Source: Pythium myriotylum (taxonomy: Eukaryota > Oomycota > Peronosporomycetes > Pythiales > Pythiaceae). From it: a stretch of 64,000 nt of DNA. The stretch is taken from assembly GCA_023091665.1 (NCBI GenBank), contig JALJCQ010000008.1, positions 1,302,001 through 1,366,000 on the forward strand. The letters run 5' to 3'. Below, one piece after another: positions 31,194-40,686 of the stretch. Numbering within the stretch: the first letter of the stretch is position 1; the number at the start of each line of letters is the position of its first letter. Below the pieces are notes generated by a model, which saw nothing but the letters and a program-made list of their open reading frames with translations, searched no databases and was not told the origin of the DNA. The translations under genes and the position numbers were made by a program.

Positions 31194-32265
31194 ATTGGAT
31201 TTTGCGTCGCGAAGTGAGTGTTAATGGATGCAACTTGATTTTCCCGTCGACGTTGGCGCTCGCATCCGGTTTGACACGATGTTGAAGTTGCATCTCTTCC
31301 TTTTGATCTTCTTCAGGGTGGGTGCAGATTTCGTCGTTCTCTTCCGCGGTTCTGTTCAAGACAGAGGGGACACTGGCGACGAATTTACGCTCGTTTCGTA
31401 TCTCGCAGGCATCTTCACCCAGAAAGATGTCGCGGAGACTAAGCAGAGTGTTGTGTAGAGAACGATCGTGGGCAACCAGAAGAGACGGCTCTCCAAGGAG
31501 CTTCCTGGAAAAGAGCATACTCGTGCAATTGCAGCTTGGCAAGTAAGTGACGAGCCCATGGGACGTTGACACCTTTGCAGACCGAAGGATCGCAGCGACC
31601 TATTTTGGTGTCGTTTGCTTCAACCAGTACAAACCAAGCTCACGTGAGTAAGGTAAGTCTCCACTGAAAAGCCAGTATTGCTGTGGTAGTGTTACAGCTT
31701 CATCGCGATGGGGTAGTCGTGGTCTGCAGGCGATCCTGACGGGACGTTGTTGTTTTGCTAAGCGCAGGGGCTTGCAGCGAAGCACTCGTCGCCATTGTCT
31801 CTGACAGCGCCAATTCTGTTCTGACTTATCAACAGCCTCCTTGACCAGGAAGGCAACCATTTCGACCAACGCGCGTGTCGCGGATTTGGCGACACCATGA
31901 TTTGTCCACTCACCACCGAGAGCGGGACACAAAGTTCACTCGCGTCTCTTCTTGCTCGTTGTCGTCGACTTGGCGCCTGAGCGTACTAATCGCCCCAAGC
32001 ACACTATGGCCATCCAGGAAGAGCCTTCGTAGTTGCTGAGCCTGTTCTGTCCAGGAGCCAGCCCAAATGCCCGGAATCAACGACCAATGTCGTGGATTTG
32101 TCCACCAGTCATCCATTTACTTATCCCCATACAGATGACACATGGTATGCTCGACATGGAGCTTCTGCACGAAGCTGAGGGTGTCGCAAGTCCGTGCACC
32201 TCTACAGCGCGCTGCACCAGCACGCAGAGGCACTGCATTCCACAATTTCCTGCCCCCGGCCCACG
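31194..32265. other. Spacer between temptin-like genes
   Basis: No ORF with a recognisable domain or coding bias. The stretch 31600-32116 on the minus strand has protein-like fragments in several frames but no continuous gene. Confidence 0.4.
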
Positions 32266-32874
32266 ATGGTACGAGTTCTCATCACCGTCGCCGCGACCTC
32301 CGCCCTCCTGCTCCTCGCTCCCTCGGCCGACGCGTTCTCCAAATACGCCCTCAGGCTGCCAAACGGCGACTCGGTGCCAGGCTCGCCAAACGTCGGACAC
32401 GTTGATTCTGCCGGTATGGGCGGCTTGAACGCCTTCGGCAAGGACTGGACCAAGCTCGGCAAGGGCAGCTGGTCGCTCGCCTACTGCCAGGCCGATTCGG
32501 ATGGCGACGGCTTCACAAATGGCCAAGAGCTCGGCGATCCGTGCTGCACGTGGACACAAGAGGCTCCGGGGACGCTCATTACGGACGGAATCAGCAACCC
32601 CGGAGACAAGTCCAAGACTCCGACCAACCCCAAGTTGCAGACGAAGTGTGCAACTGGCGGTGGGGCTGCCGGAGGGGGATCGAACGGTACGAGTGCAGAT
32701 CAGGGCCCAGGTAAAGTCAAGGCAGGGCCTGCTAAGCCTAAGGACGACGAGAAAGACGACGTGTTTGAGACGGAGACGAAGAAGCCGATGCCCAACAGTG
32801 CAACTCGACACTCGACCTCTGCCATGGTCGCCTTCGCGGCAGTGAGCTCGGTGGCCGTTGCGTTCCTGTCGTAA
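32266..32874 (+). CDS. Temptin-domain secreted protein 2, probable GPI anchor
   Basis: Single exon, 202 aa, tandem paralogue of the 30.6-kb gene. Signal peptide MVRVLITVAATSALLLLAPSADA; the temptin domain is nearly identical (LPNGDSVPGSPNVGHVDSAG, FGKDWTKLG, AYCQADSDGDGFTNG, QELGDPCCTW), while the linker is shorter and more Lys-rich. The C-terminal hydrophobic tail (AMVAFAAVSSVAVAFLS) again suggests GPI anchoring. The strict conservation of the folded domain with divergence of linker and signal peptide indicates selection on the domain, so both copies are probably functional. Confidence 0.85.
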   Translation: MVRVLITVAATSALLLLAPSADAFSKYALRLPNGDSVPGSPNVGHVDSAGMGGLNAFGKDWTKLGKGSWSLAYCQADSDGDGFTNGQELGDPCCTWTQEAPGTLITDGISNPGDKSKTPTNPKLQTKCATGGGAAGGGSNGTSADQGPGKVKAGPAKPKDDEKDDVFETETKKPMPNSATRHSTSAMVAFAAVSSVAVAFLS

Positions 32875-33395
32875 TCTGTTCGAGTCTGATCTTCAATGGT
32901 CGCAGTGTAGTGCTGTTGGTTTGGTAGTGCGAGATTCTACGCACTCACGTCGTTGTGGTCGGCACTGCCGGATAAGTAGAGCTGCGAAGCCGTGAAGACT
33001 GCCCATTTATTGTTGGAATCGTGCTAATATCATGGCGTATTCAAATGCAACCATCAAATTTGTTTCTTCACTTGGGTTCTTTAAGTCGAATTGGAGATCC
33101 GTAGACATGTGATTGCAACCAACATCGGCATTCTCCGACATTGAGATTTGATCATTTCTACTCGAGTCGTTCATTCCCGCGGCATGGCTGTTGACTCCCA
33201 TCCGTGACCTTTTGTGACGCACTAGGATATCAGTGTTTCTTTTTTCGGTGAGTACCTCGGCATTCGCCGTGGTATCCACTCAAGAGCTCACTACCACGGC
33301 AAACACCACGACAACAGAGCTCTTCCCAGCAGCTCCCATCGGCCGAAAACGAACGATCCCGAATATATATCGTACATATATTGTATTAGGACCGA
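32875..33395. other. Intergenic, nothing recognised
   Basis: Downstream of temptin-like 2 and of the convergent Qc-SNARE gene. A 90-codon minus-strand frame (33007-33279) lacks domain or bias. An AT-rich run (ATATATATCGTACATATATTG) lies near 33362, just past the SNARE stop. Confidence 0.4.
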
Positions 33396-33867
33396 CTAGA
33401 TGAACTTGAGGCCGGCGATTGTCATGACCACCTCGGCCACGACGAGCAGCGCGATGACCCCGTAGAGTTTGCAGACCTTGGCCTTCTTGGAGTTGACCTC
33501 GCGCGCCTTGGCCTCTCCTCGCTCGAGATCCGTCTGCGCGTTATCCATTCGCTGCATTTTCACAGTTTTCGTCAGTGGCCCCTCCTTTTTCTCAGTATAT
33601 CCACATTCGCCCGGCACGTACGTTGCCGACGTCGTCGATGAGCGCGTTCTGGTCCACGACCTCGTCGTTGATGGCGTTGGCGTGGTTCTTGAGGCCCTTG
33701 ACGCCGCGGTGGATCTGGTCGAGCATCTCGTCCTGGCGCGCAAACTCCTCGTCGCGCCGACGCTCGAGCTGCTGCACGCTCATGTTGTGGTAGTTGGTGT
33801 TGGCGTTGGCGCCCTCGTCGTCGCTGCCCTTGTCGCGGTACATCGGGTGGTTCGCGCGGCTCGCCAT
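33396..33867 (-). CDS. Qc-SNARE (syntaxin-8/BET1-like), tail-anchored
   Basis: Two exons, 33867-33622 and 33551-33396, with a 70-nt intron (GTACGT...ATGCAG), giving 133 aa. After a short disordered N-terminus, the SNARE helix runs from about residue 40: DEMLDQIHRGVKGLKNHANAI, then VVDQNALIDDVGN with the zero-layer Gln, then MDNAQTDLERGEAKAREV. A basic KKAK stop leads into a C-terminal membrane anchor (YGVIALLVVAEVVMTIAGLKFI). This arrangement, without an Habc domain, fits Qc-SNAREs of Golgi or endosomal fusion. The intron falls inside the SNARE helix just after VGN. A degenerate relative lies immediately upstream. Confidence 0.85.
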
Positions 33868-34032
33868 GGTGTCTCGAGCGCTTCTCCTCTGCGTCGCGGG
33901 GCTTCTTGCCGATTACGCTGTCCGGGCCCGAGACGATGGGGCGTTCTCCACTCAAGACCGCGCGCGGAGAGAGAGACAGGCGACCTAACCCCAGTCCAGT
34001 GCACCCATAATGCGCAACCATCCTCGACGCCA

Positions 34033-34631
34033 TTAGTGACCAGTTGCCGAAAGAGGGTGTTCTGAAGCGCACACGAATTTTCGACCTGTGGGGGGGGGGA
34101 GCTTTGACATGGGTTCGCTTGTCGCATCCAAGAGCGAGCTTCGTGCGACACAAAACGCCGCGCAATCTAGACGGCGAGGGCGCTGGAGAAAACGGACGCT
34201 CGCGGCGCTCAGCGCGATCTCCACGACCGCGAGCGCCGCGATGGCGCCGGAGAGACGCCAGAGCGAGCGCCGCTTGGCGGCCACCAGTCGAGCGTCCGGG
34301 GCGCCTTTCTCCAGGTCGACTTGCGCTTTGTCGACGGTCTGGGTGAGATCCATCAAGCCAGTGTCAGCGACGAGTACTGAAGCGATCGGCTCGGTTCCCA
34401 AGCCAACGCTGCTCATCCCGCGTCGATGGCGCCGATGACCGCGAGCTGCGCGACGACCGCGTCGTGGATCGCCACGGCGTGGCCCTTGAAGACGTGGACT
34501 CTGCGATGGATGTCGTCGAGCGCTTGCTCCTGGCGAGCGAGCTCCTCGTCGCGCCATTGTTCGAGCTGCTGCACGCTCATGGCCGAGCAGTCGTGCATGG
34601 TCGACGCGGGTCGGGAGCTCGCGTCGGCCAT
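34033..34631 (-). pseudogene. Degenerate tandem copy of the Qc-SNARE gene
   Basis: The first exon (34631 to about 34420) retains MSVQQLEQWRDEELARQEQALDDIHRRVHVF and the zero-layer Gln. The second exon resumes near 34345 with TVDKAQVDLEKG and a weaker anchor (GAIAALAVVEIALSAASVRFL). At the expected exon 1 end there is no GT: the sequence is GCGGGATGAGC, where the intact copy has a clean GTACGT donor. Read through, the frame stops at once (TGA). The acceptor (ACCCAG) is kept. The second exon also lacks the parental stop and continues about 50 residues. Both defects point to a pseudogene, unless a non-canonical donor is used. Confidence 0.7.
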
Positions 34632-35474
34632 GGCGGCGCTGCAGGAAGAGCGGCTCCGTCGAGAGCTCGCAGACCTGGGTTCACCCGACTTGCTCGTTCA
34701 CAAGATGCTCGACTCATTTCTTGCCGTTGCGAATCGGCAACCACTCTACAAGATCTGGTATCGAAAATGGCCCCTGTTGCAAAATTGGGGTGTTCGTCCT
34801 AGAAGGTGAAGATCACCAACACTCTCCTCTGTACGGCGTTTGTCGTTGACGTGGCACACCCCAACGAGGCTGACTCAAGTGCAACTTGCACTTTCGTCTT
34901 CCCACCCGTGGATCCCTTCGTCCGGTGGCCAGGAAGCCCTGAGCCGTCTCCTGTAGCGAGAGCGTACGTGACTGGCACCTGCAACGGGCCGACGAGGCTA
35001 TTATAGTCCAACTATTAATTGTCCCCATGGGAACCTCCGTAGATAACTCGGTGGTTCCCTGCGCCTGGCCCTGGCTCACCCGCGGACCGTCTTTTCCTTC
35101 ATCCACGCCGCGCCGCCCTCTGGCACTGCCGGTCGTTGACGACTTGTCCGCCTTCGGCCCCATGTGGACGAACCGTCAACTCCCGAAGTCTTCCGGACGC
35201 GCATCCAGGGATCTCGTAATTCACCCCCAAACCTCCGGCAACTCCGCCCCCAAATCCGGAGAGCTCGCGAGGGTTTGAACCCACTCGCATGGTTCAACGT
35301 CCGCGTCTCTCTCTCTCCCCTTCCCCTTTCTCCTGGTCGACCACCCTCCCAAAAAATTCAGAAAATGAGCGCCCTCCGCGCCAGCTGGCGCTCGGCTCTT
35401 TTCCGGACGCCAAGATCCGGGCTTTTTGCCTCGTCGTCCGCAGTCGCCACTCGCCATCCTCCCTCGCGACCGCC
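34632..35474. other. Intergenic, nothing recognised
   Basis: Flank between the degenerate SNARE copy and the first mucin-like gene. Short ORFs only, no coding bias. Presumably holds the promoter of the 35.5-kb gene. Confidence 0.4.
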
Positions 35475-35912
35475 ATGAAGACCTCCCGCGTGCTGCTCGC
35501 CCTCGCCGTCATGCTCGCCGCCTGCCTCGGCGACGCCGCCGACACGCTCGGCAACAGCGCCGTGGCCGCCACGTCGCCCTCGCGCATCGACTCGTCCGAG
35601 GGCTCGCGCATGGGCCCCGCGGGCACGCCCAACGTGGACCCGAACGCGCCCACCAAGCCCGGCTCGGTGCCCGGCACCGTGCAGCCCAACGCCGACGGCG
35701 GCGTCGCCAGCGGCTCGACCAACAGCGCCACGGCCGGCGCCTCGGCCGGCTCCTCGAGCTCGGGCGGCAGCAGCGCCACCGTCACCAAGCCCACGACAGC
35801 GCCGGCCTCGACCACGACGGCGCCCGTGCCCACCAAGAGCGGCGCCGCGTCGCTCGCCGCGTCGGTCGTCACGGTCGTCTCGGTCTCGGCGGCCGCCGCG
35901 CTCGCCTGGTAA
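35475..35912 (+). CDS. Small secreted mucin-like protein 1, probable GPI anchor
   Basis: Single exon, 145 aa. Signal peptide (MKTSRVLLALAVMLAACLGDA), then a Ser/Thr/Ala/Gly/Pro-rich body with many O-glycosylation candidates and an ATVTKPTTAPASTTT run, no cysteine after the leader, ending in a hydrophobic tail (SLAASVVTVVSVSAAAALAW) expected of a GPI-anchored wall or surface protein. No enzymatic domain. It resembles, in layout but not sequence, the next gene. Could be an abundant zoospore or cyst surface protein; that is inference. Confidence 0.75.
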   Translation: MKTSRVLLALAVMLAACLGDAADTLGNSAVAATSPSRIDSSEGSRMGPAGTPNVDPNAPTKPGSVPGTVQPNADGGVASGSTNSATAGASAGSSSSGGSSATVTKPTTAPASTTTAPVPTKSGAASLAASVVTVVSVSAAAALAW

Positions 35913-36332
35913 ACGATGCGTCTCTGTCTTGCGTGGAATCCTACTACAGTTGAATTTGCTCGTCTCGCTTGTTGGATAATGAATCCGTCCCCTTCTTCTT
36001 TCTCTCGCTTTTTTTCGTTCTTTTCCTGCGCTTCCTCGCGTGCACCGTGACGTAGCCGACCAAGCCTGACGCAAGCATGCCTGGCGACTGCCTTCCATGC
36101 CGCGAGATCTCCGCGCGACCGTCTGTCGACGCACGCCGTGCAGCGCTTGACTGGCCTCCACAAAGACGGCGGCCAGAAGGCTCAAGAAACCAGGTCGCCA
36201 GATGGGCCGACCGGACTGAGAATGATGCGGCCATGCATGCCGTCGTTGGGTTGGAGGAGCGCTCGCTCGGCTGGATGCGACTCAGCCGGATTCGTCTCAT
36301 TCGAGCATTTGCGCTCTCTCGCCTCCTCCGCC

Positions 36333-36737
36333 ATGAAGACCTTCGCCCTCGCCCTTCTCGCTCTCGTCGCCGTCGCCGCCTCGCCGCTCGCCGACGCGCA
36401 GGCCGCGACGACCAAGCCGCCAGCCAACGCCACGACGCCCGAGACCTCGCCAAGCGGCAACTCGTCGGCGTCCGACCCCGTCTTCCTCCCTGGCGTCGCC
36501 ACGCCCCCAGGACTCGGCAGCGAGGGTGGCTCGGGCAAAGAAGACCCCATGGTGACCGCCGGCGGCTCCGGCGAGGAGGACCACAAGAACCACGGCTCCC
36601 ACGGCGCGACGCCCACGGCCACTTCCAAGAACTCGACCGTGCCCACGCCCTCGACCACGTCGGAGGCTCGCGCGCTTATGGGCGTGAGCGTCGCGGCGGC
36701 GACGGCCGTCTCGGCTGTCGTGGCTGCATTCCTTTAA
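36333..36737 (+). CDS. Small secreted mucin-like protein 2, probable GPI anchor
   Basis: Single exon, 134 aa. Signal peptide MKTFALALLALVAVAASPLADA, followed by a Thr/Pro/Ser-rich segment (AATTKPPANATTPETSPSGN), a Gly/Glu/His-rich middle, and a C-terminal hydrophobic tail (LMGVSVAAATAVSAVVAAFL) after a Ser-rich spacer. Layout as in the 35.5-kb gene and in the temptin-like proteins' tails, so this 30-37 kb stretch groups four probable GPI-anchored secreted proteins. No known domain. Confidence 0.75.
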   Translation: MKTFALALLALVAVAASPLADAQAATTKPPANATTPETSPSGNSSASDPVFLPGVATPPGLGSEGGSGKEDPMVTAGGSGEEDHKNHGSHGATPTATSKNSTVPTPSTTSEARALMGVSVAAATAVSAVVAAFL

Positions 36738-36990
36738 GTGTTGGTTAATGTGCTGTGAACCCCCCGAGTCGTCAGTCCATTTTCGTTGCATTTTCTTTTC
36801 ATTTGAAGGGAAGGGTTAAATATCCGCGCCGTCGGTGCGCATTCTCATGCGGATGGCTAATACGTTCAGAGTGCCGTCACGCTGGACTGGGTGGATGTTG
36901 GGAGGTAGGAGCTGTGGGATGGAGGGCGTACGCTTGCAGCGTCGGCAAGACGTTCAGATCGAGGTGGAAGTAGAGCACAGAAAGACGCGT

Positions 36991-38938
36991 CTACGAGATG
37001 ACGCAGTTCTCCTTGTTGCGGCGCCCGAGCAGCGACTTCTCCTTCTCCATCAGCATTTTCTGGGTCATCGTGGCTGCACATTCATCACAAGCAGAGTGAG
37101 CACACTGCGCTGTAAAATGGCAAGACCAAAGGCGACGTACGGTTGACGCTCATGAAGAACGCGTCGCGTGCAATGGTTTCCAGTGCACCATTCGTGTTCT
37201 CGGAGGTCTTGGCACTCGTTTCTAGAAGCATGGAGATGATTAGTCGCGAGTCTTCGAGTGTGACCACAGCGATTCCAGCGTCATACCGATAAAGCGAACG
37301 TTGTACTGCTTGGCTGTCGCGAGCCCGTCCTCTGTGGAGACCACGCGGTTCGGCAGATCGATCTTGTTGCCTACCAGTAGCATCGCTGGCATGTTGGGTG
37401 AAGCATATTGGCGGATGTTGTTCATCCAGTAGCCAACGTCTGTGGAGGAAAGCACCGTGAGAATCCATGCATCGCCCATAGCATGCCAAACCACTCACTG
37501 TCAAAGCTCTTCTTGTCGCTGACATCGTAGACGAGAACGATGCCGTTGGCGCCCTTGTAGTAAGCTGCAGAGACCATATGAATTAGATCGAACACGCGAG
37601 AATGCACAGGTAGAGCAGAGACTCACTCGCTGTGATACGGTGGAAGCGCTCTTGGCCAGCTGTATCCCAGATCTGAAGAGCGATCTCGTCATCGCCAACT
37701 GCAATATTCCGCAGCTTGAAGTCGACACTAAAGGCCAAAACAGAAGGTTAGAAGGCGGACTCACCATCCGCACACATGCCAACTTACCCAGCGGTGGCAA
37801 GCATGGACTCGGAGAACTCGTCGCCGGAGAAGACGCGCATGAGACTTGTCTTACCGACGCCGCTATCTCCCAGAAGAAGTAGCTTGAGTTTATGTCGCTT
37901 GATAACGACTGGTGCTGCTGGGGGCGATGGCGCCGACGTATCGGACGAAGCGTCGGATTTGCTGGCCGCTGCTGCTCCATTCTCACTCGCACTTGAAGGA
38001 GTGCCGATTGTACTCGGCTTTGCAGCTGCGGGCTTCCCCGCAGCCACCTCGGGTGGACAATTCGCTGGTACAGTGCCGTTCTTGGTGGTCGTTGCCTTGA
38101 AGACCTTGGCCTTGAAGAACGACGCCTTCTCCGATAGCGTTTTCCGCGTCGAGAGTTTCTGATTCCGCAGCTTCTTGTCTTCCTCTTCGGCCATTCGCTT
38201 CTCTTCGAGTTCCGCCTCGGACAGGAGAGAGCTCTCAGTTTTCGCGGCTGACTGGACGGCACTGCCGTCGACTGACAAGGACTGCAGACCTTCGGTCAGC
38301 GCGTCCATCGCACGCGACGACAGCGCTCCTGTGGGCTCCACGACCTCGACTTTCTTGACACCGACGATCTTGCTCTCGTCTTGAAGCTTGGAGACGTCCA
38401 CTGGCGCGGAGCCGACCAGGTAGATCTTGGAGAGCGAGGTGGCGCGCCGCACAATCTGGTCCATGTCGTCGTCGTTCTGCTCGGCGTCGTCGTCGTCGGC
38501 GTGGCGGCCGCGGTTGAGCGACGAGAACGATTGGCTCCGTCTCCGACTGCTGGCATTGGATTCGCTCTGCTGCAGCTCCTCCATCTCCATCGTGCGCTGC
38601 GCCGTGAAGCTGTGCGCGCGGCTGCGCACGCCGCCGTCGCCGGCGCCGTCGGCATTCGCGGGCGAGTTGAGCCAGTTGGGGTCGTGGCCGCCGTCGATCA
38701 CGTCCACGGGCACGGGGCGCTCGAGGCTGCCGCTCTTGGCGCGCGTCGGCGTCGGCGGCTCGAGCTCTCGTCCGCCTCGGCGGCTGCTGGCGCGGCGGTC
38801 GAAGTCGCCGTCGTCGTCGTCGCCCTCGCTCGTGTGCGTGGCGAGGATCGAGCGGCTGCGCGTGCGCCCGCGGCTCTCGATGGCCATCTCCATCTCGCGC
38901 TCCCACGCCTCGTCTTCCTCCGTGCGGGAGCTGCTCAT
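36991..38938 (-). CDS. Rab-family GTPase with long disordered N-terminal extension and CaaX end
   Basis: Six exons: 38938-37788, 37727-37627, 37564-37499, 37439-37287, 37221-37141, 37073-36991, with introns of 60, 62, 59, 65 and 67 nt. The product is 544 aa. Residues 1 to about 365 are acidic, Ser/Arg-rich and coiled-coil-prone (a SEAELEEKRMAEEEDKKLRNQ helix just before the G domain). The GTPase has all motifs: GDSGVGKTS (P-loop), WDTAGQERF, NKID and ETSAK; switch I is atypical, since FSGDEFSESMLATAGVDFK lacks the usual effector Thr in the expected spot. The C-terminus ends ENCVIS, a CaaX box, as in Rab8-like proteins. The extension resembles the design of large Rabs such as RASEF or Rab44 in principle only. 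A membrane-trafficking role is inferred. Confidence 0.85.
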
Positions 38939-39671
38939 CGGGTCGCGACTGTCGGTGGGTAAAGAGGTGGTCGAGTGGGCGCCAACACTACAAAATCGGC
39001 GTGTTGGGCTCGGCCGAGTGGATCCCGGATGATACGCGCCAACGGTGGCGATTCGGTTTTGTTCTGGTGAGGCGCCTGGAGCCGCCTGCTGTCTGTCGGA
39101 GCGAAGAGGATGACGCTCGTGCTTGGGTCTGGCGGCGCTTGTTGGCGTGCACTCACTTCGTGTGTGAGTAATGGTCCCCAGTCCGACGCCCACAGCGGCC
39201 GGCTTCCGCGCTCTGGGCCTCGGAGTGATGGTCGCATAGGGTCGCACCCCGTATAGAGGACCTGGTCACGGCCTTTTCGACCAATGAGACGACGCGACTT
39301 TACCCATTTCGTCTAATGAAATAGAAGACAGACTCGCCCCGAGCATGGGTGTGCCGCGAAGAGAGGGGACCTCCTCGAGGTGATGATGATGGCACCGAAG
39401 CGATGGCTGCGTTGCATGAGACACCAGAGGTTCGCCGAGTCCATTCGTGAGACGACGACAATGCCGCGACGGTCAGCGAGCGCGTGCGTAATGGCACCAC
39501 TCCCCCCTCATCCCCCCGCTAAAGAGATGGGCTGCTCCTAAATAAAGAGGCCACTGCCTCGTCACGTTGCACCAGCCTCCTCTCTCGCCCTGTCACCCAC
39601 GTGCGGCGTTACGAGTGTCCATCGCTGCAGCGTCCGCGCTCTTTGACGTGTCGTCCATCGGATGGAGTGGA
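38939..39671. other. Divergent intergenic region
   Basis: Separates the leftward Rab gene and the rightward PH-like gene. No coding signal. The 39240-39340 stretch has two short CAATGAG/TAATGAA motifs that could be promoter elements; I cannot assign them. Confidence 0.35.
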
Positions 39672-40484
39672 ATGGCTACACGAGCAGGCGCCACCGCGAC
39701 ACCGTTCAAGGGCGAGTCATTCCCGGCGTACGTTCTGCCCCGTTTGACACCGCGCCGTCCCTTGGCGACATCTGACAGCGTCACGGTTTCGGTGACGCCT
39801 ACGTCACTGAATAATGGACCATCCACCGGCGACCTGACAAAGCCTACTGAATCGCTCCCCTCGCCGACTCCAGATGCGATTAGCGATGCCCGCTTGGCTC
39901 GTTTCTCTAAAGTTCAACGATCGACGGCGAAGACACCAAAAAAGACGGGCGTTGGCCCGACATTTCAACGACCGTCCCTATCAGAGCAGCTAAAGACGAT
40001 TTCGCAGGGCGCCCAAAGCATCACAGCTCAGTTGCGCTCGTCATACCATCTCACCGCGTCCAACGACAATGCGACGCAGCGTTTGCAGCGGCAAAGCTCC
40101 GGATCTGCGTGGATATCGTCAGGCTACGACTCAATCGAGGCAACGACGGTTGGCCTATCTGTCGGTCGACTCGACTGCCGATTCCCGTGCCCAGTGCTGT
40201 TTACGTCGGATCGATGCTCGTACCTATTCCAACACCCCTTCGATCGCAAAGAGATCCAGATGATCATGTACTACCGTGACATGAGGCAGGTTCAGTTGAG
40301 TCTCCACGATCGCAGCCTCCGCTTTCGGGTTGATCGACCGCTTGAACAATTTGGCGACGATTATCGACCTTGCAACCCACAGCATTACCTGACGCTAGTT
40401 TTCGCAACACAGAGCGAGGCACGAAGAGTCAAGCAGTTTCTCTCCAAACACCGAGGCGAGTTTCTGGCATCTGGTAGCGACTAG
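39672..40484 (+). CDS. Uncharacterised protein with PH-like C-terminal domain
   Basis: Single exon, 270 aa from ATG 39672 (an upstream in-frame ATG at 39567 is in low-complexity sequence). The first 140 residues are Ser/Thr/Pro-rich and disordered. From about residue 165 strands alternate with a closing helix: VGRLDCRFPCPVLFTSD, YLFQHPFDRKEIQMIMYYRD, VQLSLHDRSLRFRVD, YLTLVFATQSEARRVKQFLS. The final amphipathic helix after an LTLVF strand is what a PH/GRAM-like fold shows. I do not recognise a specific family. Confidence 0.6.
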   Translation: MATRAGATATPFKGESFPAYVLPRLTPRRPLATSDSVTVSVTPTSLNNGPSTGDLTKPTESLPSPTPDAISDARLARFSKVQRSTAKTPKKTGVGPTFQRPSLSEQLKTISQGAQSITAQLRSSYHLTASNDNATQRLQRQSSGSAWISSGYDSIEATTVGLSVGRLDCRFPCPVLFTSDRCSYLFQHPFDRKEIQMIMYYRDMRQVQLSLHDRSLRFRVDRPLEQFGDDYRPCNPQHYLTLVFATQSEARRVKQFLSKHRGEFLASGSD

Positions 40485-40686
40485 CTCAAACCAAGACAGG
40501 CAGAGTGAAGAACCCTCTCGATTACGCACTGTGGACAGAACAAATGACCACTGCCAACACACAAAAACATGACCGCTATGTTCCCTTAGTGCATCACCCT
40601 ACCTCACGTTGTTCGTAGTTGTCTGCAAACTCGCGTCGAACTCGACATGAACGTGGATGTTCCACGCGACGGGTCTCCCATGTTTC

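Noticed and set aside
31600..32116. Minus-strand frames resembling a small gene between the temptin copies
   Set aside because: Fragments in different frames, no splice sites joining them and no recognisable motif.
35294..36185. 275-289-codon minus-strand ORFs over the mucin-like gene
   Set aside because: Antisense of a Ser/Ala/Thr-rich gene with leader peptide and GPI-type tail; composition typical of shadow frames.
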